Assembly (NCBI GenBank): GCA_900768245.1
Contig: CAAGCE010000108.1
Span: forward strand, 1 to 10,404
DNA length: 10,404 nt
Direction: 5' to 3'
From: Oscillospiraceae bacterium
GTDB taxonomy: Bacteria > Bacillota > Clostridia > Oscillospirales > Ruminococcaceae
Shown here: positions 5,960 to 10,404 of the stretch, one piece after another
Layout: every line of letters begins with the position of its first letter
How positions within the stretch are numbered: position 1 is the first letter of the stretch
Program-made: the position numbers and the translations under genes
Notes under the pieces: generated by a model
Databases searched by the model: none
Told to the model about the DNA's origin: nothing
Seen by the model: only the letters and a program-made list of their open reading frames with translations

Positions 5960-6120
5960 ATACTAATAACCATTTGTTCTATGGATAAAGACGGTGGATA
6001 GAATACGTCCAATCAAAGGAAACGACCGCAGACAGGCTGCCGCCTTTCAAGGGAGTTTGATGCAGAGTGGGCGTATTATAGCCACCGTATTTTATCCATA
6101 GGTTAAATGGTTATTAGTAT
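5960..6120 (+). mobile_element. 160-bp MITE-like repeat, copy 2 (complete)
   Basis: This complete 161-bp copy has imperfect terminal inverted repeats of about 50 bp. Both ends begin ATACTAATAACCATTT, continue through TATGGATAAA, and then through CGGTGG and AATACG. The whole element can fold into a long hairpin with a central GC-rich region containing GCAGACAGGCTGC. Its right 114 bp (6007-6120) equal the inverse of 10291-10404 with one mismatch. Its left 86 bp equal 79-164 with one mismatch. There is no open frame. The near identity implies recent spread or gene conversion. A TA target duplication is possible but the flanks are too AT-rich to prove it. Confidence 0.8.
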
Positions 6121-6122
6121 AA

Positions 6123-6166
6123 ATACTAAATCTTAATCGTTCTATAGGTTGATTAAGAATTAGTAT
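6123..6166. repeat. 44-bp minimal derivative of the MITE-like repeat
   Basis: This 44-bp near-perfect palindrome consists only of the outer about 22 bp of each end of the larger element: ATACTAA, a private arm TCTTAATC, GTTCTAT, then AGGTT, the complementary arm GATTAAGA, and TTAGTAT. The ATACTAA/TTAGTAT and GTTCTAT/ATAGGTT parts match the full copies, while the arm differs from theirs yet still pairs with its partner. It looks like an internal-deletion form. Its right end runs into the stop codon of the 89-aa minus-strand gene. Confidence 0.65.
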
Positions 6167-6435
6167 TATATATCCTGAATATCCGCAGCTGTCAGGTCGT
6201 TTTCAAGATTATCTCTTGCAAGGTCATTATCTATTGCAGGATAAATATCGGGAATCGGTTTTTCGTGGGGTACGGAATGATACACCTTCAATGACGGTGC
6301 TTCAGTACCTGCAATTATGGGATTGGCTTTTACATTTCCGTGTTTAGCTTTGCCCTGTATAAGCGGTACTGCCGCCGCAGCGTTGAATGATGAATTATGC
6401 TCATACTCAGGACGTTTCATACCTTTTTTAGCCAT
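6166..6435 (-). CDS. Hypothetical 89-aa soluble protein
   Basis: I do not recognise this family. The protein has a basic N-terminus (MAKKGMKRPEYEHN), a central Ala/Pro/Gly-rich part with VPLIQGKAKHGNVKANPIIA, a Pro-rich stretch, and an acidic C-terminus (DNDLARDNLENDLTAADIQ). It has no membrane segment, signal peptide or cysteine, and it is probably cytoplasmic and partly unstructured. It is supported as a gene by a GAGGTGA ribosome binding site about 6 bp before the ATG and by its place 61 bp after a CNNM/CorC-type gene on the same strand. The binding site lies in the 3' arm of a hairpin that also has terminator shape, so expression may be conditional. The TAA stop lies at the edge of a repeat insertion, so the native C-terminus may have been altered. 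A longer open frame antisense to it and to the CorC-type gene is taken as a shadow. Confidence 0.6.
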   Translation of the reverse strand: MAKKGMKRPEYEHNSSFNAAAAVPLIQGKAKHGNVKANPIIAGTEAPSLKVYHSVPHEKPIPDIYPAIDNDLARDNLENDLTAADIQDI

Positions 6436-6474
6436 AAAAAATCACCTCGGAAATATTATCTCCAAGGTGATTTT
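6436..6474 (-). promoter_or_regulatory. Hairpin burying the RBS of the 89-aa gene / attenuator
   Basis: On the minus strand AAAATCACCT (complement of 6465-6474) pairs perfectly over 10 bp with AGGTGATTTT (complement of 6438-6447) across a 17-base loop. The 3' arm contains the GAGGTGA ribosome binding site, and its T run of six continues straight to the ATG at 6435. It can act as the terminator of the upstream CorC-type transcript, as a translation-blocking stem for the 89-aa gene, or both. Confidence 0.6.
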
Positions 6475-6496
6475 GTTTAAACTCTGTAATTTATGG

Positions 6497-7777
6497 TCAC
6501 TCGTCATCGGAATCGGTTTCCCCGTCCTCATTTTCCGCAGGCATATCAATTTTCAGACCTATCTTGCTTACGCTGTGCTCGTCCGCTTCGATCACCGTAA
6601 CAGTGAAGATACCGCTTGTTACCGTATCATTCTGCTCGGGGATACAGCCGAAAAGCTCCATTACCCAGCCGCCGACGGTATTGCTCTCACTTTCGATAAT
6701 ATTATCGGGCAGGTCAAGCTTTTCAAGCATATCTGTAATGCTGAGGTCTGCCATTACCTCATACATATTCTCCCCTATGGGCACTATCGGCATTACAACT
6801 TCATCATTTTCGTCATAAATTTCGCCGACAAGCTCCTCGATAATATCTTCCATTGTAACGATACCGCTTGTTCCGCCGTACTGATCCTTTACGATAGCCA
6901 TATGCATTTTGGTGCGCTGCATTTCATAAAGCACTTCCGATATAAGCTTCATTTCGGAAACATAAAGTGCTTTCTGGATTATGCTTTTGATAGATGCAGG
7001 CTTTTTCTCGGACTGGGTAAGCATTGCGAAAAAGTCCTTTTCGGTAATAATGCCGACGATATTATCAATAGACTTTTCATAAACGGGAAGTCTTGAATAA
7101 CGCTCATTTATGAAAAGCTTTGTAATAGTATCAATATCCTCGTCCTCATCAACAGCCACTACCTTGACTCTTGGGATAATTATTTCTTCCACCCTTATTT
7201 CATCAAATTCAAGTGCCGAACGGACAAGGTCGCTTTCCTTTTCTTCAAGCACACCCTCGTCCTCAATTTCTTCAATAATATATTTCAACTCGTCCTCTGT
7301 TACACTCGGCGAGTCGTCTTTTGACTTGAATATACGGGAAACGCCTTTTTGCAGCAGCATAAAAAATGCAGATACCGGTGTGAAAAGCCATATAATAAAG
7401 TCAAGTATTGCTGCAAATCCCATTGAAAAGCTTTCGGCATTCTGCTTTGCGACCGATTTAGGAAGGATCTCGCCGAAAATAAGTACAAGAACTGTCATTA
7501 CAGCTGTTGCTACCGCAACACCGGACGGACCGAGCAAAGTTGTAAATATTACTGTACCCAATGATGATGATAATATGTTTACGATATTATTTCCAATAAG
7601 GATAGTTGTAAGTGCTTTATCGAATTTTTCTGTTATTTTTAATGCTCTTTCAGCTCTTTTATTGCCGTTTGCGGCTTCATGCTTAAGACGTATCTTATTT
7701 ACCGAAGAAAACGCTGTTTCCATTGCGGAAAAGCAGGCTGACATCATTATTAACAGAACTATTGCTAAGAATTTCAT
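6497..7777 (-). CDS. CNNM/CorC-type membrane protein (DUF21-CBS-CorC_HlyC)
   Basis: This 426-aa protein has the three-part layout of the CNNM/CorB-CorC family, membrane proteins linked to Mg2+ (and Co2+) export or homeostasis. The DUF21 membrane domain occupies about residues 1-145, with the conserved SACFSAMETAF (13-23) and FGEILPKSVA (101-110). A linker then leads to a CBS pair (about 200-322) containing IPRVKVVAVD, RYSRLPVYE, GIITEKDF and YGGTSGIVTMEDIIEELVGE. A CorC_HlyC domain (about 335-412) and an acidic tail ending SDDE complete it. The length is normal for the family. AAAGGAAA precedes the ATG. The upstream promoter at 7851-7879 is on the same strand, and the 89-aa gene follows after 61 bp. 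The ion transported is an inference from the family; older annotations call such proteins hemolysins. Confidence 0.9.
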   Translation of the reverse strand: MKFLAIVLLIMMSACFSAMETAFSSVNKIRLKHEAANGNKRAERALKITEKFDKALTTILIGNNIVNILSSSLGTVIFTTLLGPSGVAVATAVMTVLVLIFGEILPKSVAKQNAESFSMGFAAILDFIIWLFTPVSAFFMLLQKGVSRIFKSKDDSPSVTEDELKYIIEEIEDEGVLEEKESDLVRSALEFDEIRVEEIIIPRVKVVAVDEDEDIDTITKLFINERYSRLPVYEKSIDNIVGIITEKDFFAMLTQSEKKPASIKSIIQKALYVSEMKLISEVLYEMQRTKMHMAIVKDQYGGTSGIVTMEDIIEELVGEIYDENDEVVMPIVPIGENMYEVMADLSITDMLEKLDLPDNIIESESNTVGGWVMELFGCIPEQNDTVTSGIFTVTVIEADEHSVSKIGLKIDMPAENEDGETDSDDE

Positions 7778-7850
7778 TGATATTTTCCTTTCAGAATATT
7801 TATATCCAAATTACGCAGAAACTTATTCTTCCGTTGAGTATATGCTTGAC

Positions 7851-7879
7851 ATCATAGCATATTCATCTATAAAAGTCAA
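7851..7879 (-). promoter_or_regulatory. Promoter of the CNNM/CorC-type gene
   Basis: On the minus strand TTGACT (7874-7879) and TATGAT (7851-7856) are separated by 17 bp, giving a transcript start near 7844 and a leader of about 65 bases. The intergenic 7778-8059 holds this and the divergent promoter at 7936-7964; I see no palindromic operator or riboswitch in it. Confidence 0.6.
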
Positions 7880-7935
7880 GTTAAATTATGGTAATTTTTG
7901 ATTTTATAACATAATAATTTATTTGAACTTTTTAA

Positions 7936-7964
7936 TTGTTACACAGAGAATTATATGCTATAAT
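7936..7964 (+). promoter_or_regulatory. Promoter of the HD-radical SAM operon
   Basis: TTGTTA (7936-7941) and a perfect TATAAT (7959-7964) lie 17 bp apart, the same hexamers and spacing as the GH5 operon promoter at 748-776. The predicted start near 7971 precedes both candidate start codons of the HD gene. Confidence 0.6.
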
Positions 7965-8059
7965 AAAGAAAATCATTTGCCAAAGCTAAGCCAATTATAA
8001 CTATGGAACAAAGCAAAATTATGCTTCCCACAAAAAAGAAAAAAGAAAGGTACAACGCT

Positions 8060-8560
8060 ATGCTTAATATAACCGAGCTTATTTTAAAGGCTGCCGAATA
8101 TGACATCGGCGACCCCAAGCGCATAAATCATTTTATAAAGGTACATTCCTTTGCAAAGATTATCGGCGAAAAGGAAGGACTTGCGGCGGACTCACTCAAT
8201 CTGCTTGAAGCTGCGGCTGTTCTTCACGATATAGGTATTCACAACTGCGAGAAAAAATACGGCTCAACGGCAGGAAATTATCAGCAGACAGAGGGTGTGC
8301 CGGTTGCTGAGGATATTCTCGTAAGGCTTGGTGCGGAGCGTGAGCTTATTGAAAAAATATGCTTTCTTATTGCTCACCACCACACCTACACGGGCATTAA
8401 CAGCATTGAATGGCAGATACTCATTGAAGCGGATTTCCTTGTAAATGCTTATGAGGACGAATTGTCTGCGGAAGCTGTGAAAAATGCAGGCAGCAAAATT
8501 TTTCGTACAGATGAAGGCAAAAAGCTGCTGAAAATTCTTTTTTCTGTTGAAACGGAGTAA
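8060..8560 (+). CDS. HD-domain metal-dependent phosphohydrolase
   Basis: This predicted 166-aa HD-superfamily hydrolase carries the metal ligands in the right order: His29 (KVHSFAK), the His56-Asp57 doublet in AVLHDIGIH, a His cluster AHHHT (105-109), and Asp125 in EADFLVN. Such proteins cleave phosphate esters of nucleotides or related small molecules; the substrate cannot be told. I choose the ATG at 8060 because GAAAGG lies 9 bp before it and the HD fold starts there. An in-frame ATG at 8003 would add 19 Lys-rich residues but has no ribosome binding site. The gene is followed after 3 bp by a radical SAM gene whose ribosome binding site overlaps this gene's last codons, so the two are translationally coupled and probably share a pathway. 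Confidence 0.82.
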   Translation: MLNITELILKAAEYDIGDPKRINHFIKVHSFAKIIGEKEGLAADSLNLLEAAAVLHDIGIHNCEKKYGSTAGNYQQTEGVPVAEDILVRLGAERELIEKICFLIAHHHTYTGINSIEWQILIEADFLVNAYEDELSAEAVKNAGSKIFRTDEGKKLLKILFSVETE

Positions 8561-8563
8561 TAA

Positions 8564-10285
8564 ATGCTTGATATTGTAATATGCTCGCTCAATTCAAAAT
8601 ATTCGCACTCTGCCCTTGCGCCTTGGTGTCTGCTTGCGGGTATCCGCAGCTTTGCTCGATCGGACGTAAACACATCAATAGTTGAGGGTACTGTAAACGA
8701 ATCGGCGGACGACGTTTTCCGGCGAATTATGCAGCATTCCCCCGCAGCTGTTGGGTTCTGCACTTATATATGGAACATAGGCTGTGTAAAAATGCTGGCG
8801 GAGCGAATAAAAAACTGTTTTCCGCAAATAAAGATAATCCTCGGCGGACCTGAGGTAAGCTACAATGCTGATGAGCTTTTATCCGCCTGCGATCATATCG
8901 ACTTCATCATTTCAGGCGAAGGCGAAAAGCCTATTGCAGTTCTTGCAGACGCACTTAACAGCGGTACTGCTATTCCCGACGGATACGGTATATGCTATAA
9001 AAGCGGCGGAAAAATCATCTGTGCTGAGCCGTATATCTCCTGCGAAGAACCGCCGTCGCCCTACTGCGATGAATTTTTCGCTGCTCTTGGAAACCGTATC
9101 CCATACATTGAAACGAGCCGTGGGTGTCCATATTCCTGCGCATTCTGTCTTTCGGGACGGTGCGGAGGAATAAGATTTTTTGATATGGAACGCACCAAAA
9201 AAGAAATACTCACCCTCGCAGCTCACACCTCCTCCACAATAAAATTCGTTGACCGAACCTTTAACGCAAATAAAAGCCGTGCAAAAGAAATATTCCGTTT
9301 CATCTGTGAAAATTACGGAAAGGCTATCCCGGAGGGTGTTTGCTGTCACTTTGAAATTGCAGGCGACATTCTTGATGATGAAACTATCGGGATACTCAAC
9401 AACGCTCCAAAGGGTTCTGTCCAGCTTGAGATAGGTATGCAAAGCTTCAACGAAAAAACTCTTGCATACATAAACCGTAAAACCGACACTTCAAAGCTTC
9501 GCAGCAACATAACACGTCTTATCGCTCCGCAGAATATCCACATTCACATTGACCTCATTGCAGGTCTGCCGTTTGAAGATATGGAAAGCTTTAAGGAAAG
9601 CTTCAACATTGGTTTCGGGCTTAACGCAAATATGCTGCAAATGGGTTTTCTGAAGCTTCTTCACGGTGCGGATATGCGTGAAAAGCCTGAACGTTATCCA
9701 TGTGAATTTTCAGACCTGCCGCCTTACGAAGTCATTTCTACACCGTGGTTAAGCAAAAGTGAGCTTTGCTTGCTGAAAAACACCGAGGACGCTCTTGACA
9801 GAATACACAACAGCGGACGTTTCAAGCGTACCGAAAAATATATTCTTGAAAAAAGCGGTCTTGCGCCCTTTGATATTTTCTATGGCTTTGGAAATTATGC
9901 CGCACAAAAATCTGCCGAGAATATCTCACTTGATGATTATATCGGTCTGATTTATGAATATTTCGGCAGCCTTAACGGAATTGACAAAGCATATCTCCGT
10001 GATGAAATGGTCTGCGACAGGTTTGCTGTAAATTCATTTGGTATGCTGCCGCCTGCATTGCAGATAAAAGAGCCTGTGCTCATTGCAAAGGCTAAAAAAA
10101 TCCTTGAAAGCGACCCTGCAACGAAACGTCAGAAAAACATCAAGCGCAGCATTGCAATACTTTACAGCAGAAAGTCACCTGACGGCAGCGATCTTGCTGT
10201 TTATGCCGACTACAACGAGAATGACAAAAACAGGCACGGTATTTCCGCACCTGAATACAAGCTTAACTTTTTCAGAATAAAATAG
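8564..10285 (+). CDS. B12-binding-type radical SAM protein (DUF4080-like C-terminus)
   Basis: This 573-aa protein has an N-terminal Rossmann-like domain of the cobalamin-binding radical SAM type (about 1-135: SLNSKYSHSALAPW, LGGPEVSYNADELL, ISGEGE), a radical SAM core (about 180-390), and a C-terminal helical region resembling DUF4080. The cluster motif is CPYSCAFC, with Cys188, Cys192 and Cys195 binding a 4Fe-4S cluster that cleaves S-adenosylmethionine. LEIGMQSFNEKTL and IDLIAGLPFED are later core-barrel marks. The classical DxHxxG cobalamin-ligating motif is not visible in the N-domain, so cobalamin may bind base-off without a His ligand, or not at all. GGAG (8554-8557) lies 6 bp before the ATG and touches the stop of the HD gene. 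The reaction is unknown; methylation or another radical modification is possible. Family call is confident, function is not. Confidence 0.85.
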   Translation: MLDIVICSLNSKYSHSALAPWCLLAGIRSFARSDVNTSIVEGTVNESADDVFRRIMQHSPAAVGFCTYIWNIGCVKMLAERIKNCFPQIKIILGGPEVSYNADELLSACDHIDFIISGEGEKPIAVLADALNSGTAIPDGYGICYKSGGKIICAEPYISCEEPPSPYCDEFFAALGNRIPYIETSRGCPYSCAFCLSGRCGGIRFFDMERTKKEILTLAAHTSSTIKFVDRTFNANKSRAKEIFRFICENYGKAIPEGVCCHFEIAGDILDDETIGILNNAPKGSVQLEIGMQSFNEKTLAYINRKTDTSKLRSNITRLIAPQNIHIHIDLIAGLPFEDMESFKESFNIGFGLNANMLQMGFLKLLHGADMREKPERYPCEFSDLPPYEVISTPWLSKSELCLLKNTEDALDRIHNSGRFKRTEKYILEKSGLAPFDIFYGFGNYAAQKSAENISLDDYIGLIYEYFGSLNGIDKAYLRDEMVCDRFAVNSFGMLPPALQIKEPVLIAKAKKILESDPATKRQKNIKRSIAILYSRKSPDGSDLAVYADYNENDKNRHGISAPEYKLNFFRIK

Positions 10286-10290
10286 CTATA

Positions 10291-10404
10291 ATACTAATAA
10301 CCATTTAACCTATGGATAAAATACGGTGGCTATAATACGCCCACTCTGCATCAAACTCCCTTGAAAGGCGGCAGCCTGTCTGCGGTCGTTTTCTTTGATT
10401 GGAC
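10291..10404 (-). mobile_element. 160-bp MITE-like repeat, copy 3 (inverted, cut by window edge)
   Basis: It starts 6 bp after the radical SAM stop codon with TATAATACTAATAACCATTT. The 114 visible bases equal the reverse complement of 6007-6120 except for one base (position 6019 of copy 2). It therefore lies in the opposite orientation to copies 1 and 2. Any terminator of the HD-radical SAM operon would have to be supplied by this element or lie beyond the window; the element's own long hairpin could serve. Confidence 0.8.

Noticed and set aside
6317..7901. Long plus-strand open frames of 259 and 263 codons
   Set aside because: They lie antisense to the well-supported CNNM/CorC-type and 89-aa genes; the translations (His/Cys/Phe-rich and Ser-rich) are typical reverse-strand shadows.
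8003..8059. Upstream in-frame ATG giving an N-terminal extension of the HD protein
   Set aside because: No ribosome binding site precedes 8003 and the added Lys-rich 19 residues precede the fold, whereas 8060 has GAAAGG in place. It remains possible.
8912..9442. 176-codon minus-strand open frame inside the radical SAM gene
   Set aside because: It overlaps the conserved radical SAM core in antisense and shows no recognisable domain or ribosome binding site.
79..10404. The repeated palindromic units considered as a CRISPR array or as att sites
   Set aside because: The copies are kilobases apart, in different orientations, with no regular spacers, no cas genes and no integrase.

Overview
The window looks like a chromosomal segment of a low-to-mid GC Gram-positive gut or rumen anaerobe, most likely a fibre-degrading Clostridia member (Ruminococcus or [Eubacterium] siraeum-like Oscillospiraceae). 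This rests on the lipid-anchored GH5 glucanase and sugar-type solute-binding protein, the strong AGGAGG-type ribosome binding sites, the consensus TTGACA/TATAAT promoters and the codon style. The genus is an inference. I see no tRNA, rRNA, CRISPR array, phage module or transposase.

Layout. Positions 1-803 hold no convincing gene. They contain an AT-rich hairpin, a 159-bp palindrome-ended repeat, a minus-strand terminator after a doubtful 31-codon frame, one copy of a second GC-stem repeat, and the promoter of the next operon. Positions 804-3407 are a two-gene operon: a GH5 endoglucanase-type lipoprotein, then an extracellular solute-binding lipoprotein with no permease genes beside it, closed by an intrinsic terminator. 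Positions 3603-3850 hold a 37-aa minus-strand membrane peptide gene with its own promoter, terminator and a perfect 16-bp palindromic operator. Divergent from it is a marR-MATE efflux operon (3950-5791). The convergent gap 5792-6165 is packed with a GC-stem repeat, a 17-bp-stem terminator, a second full 161-bp repeat and a 44-bp minimal derivative. On the minus strand lie an 89-aa protein of unknown function (6166-6435) and, upstream of it, a CNNM/CorC-type DUF21-CBS membrane protein (6497-7777). Divergent from the latter is an HD-domain hydrolase gene coupled to a radical SAM gene (8060-10285). The window ends inside a third, inverted copy of the 160-bp repeat.

How the parts may work together. 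The GH5 enzyme and solute-binding protein would both be anchored outside the membrane, to cut and capture glucan fragments. The MarR regulator probably controls its own efflux operon and the divergent small peptide, as in MepR/MepA-type circuits. The HD and radical SAM proteins are translated as a coupled pair of unknown pathway.

The most notable signals are three: a MITE-like repeat family whose copies show exchange of their two halves and co-varying arms; a small membrane peptide under a GTTAG-type operator; and a hairpin that buries the ribosome binding site of the 89-aa gene while also looking like a terminator. All identifications come from reading the sequence; no database search was possible.
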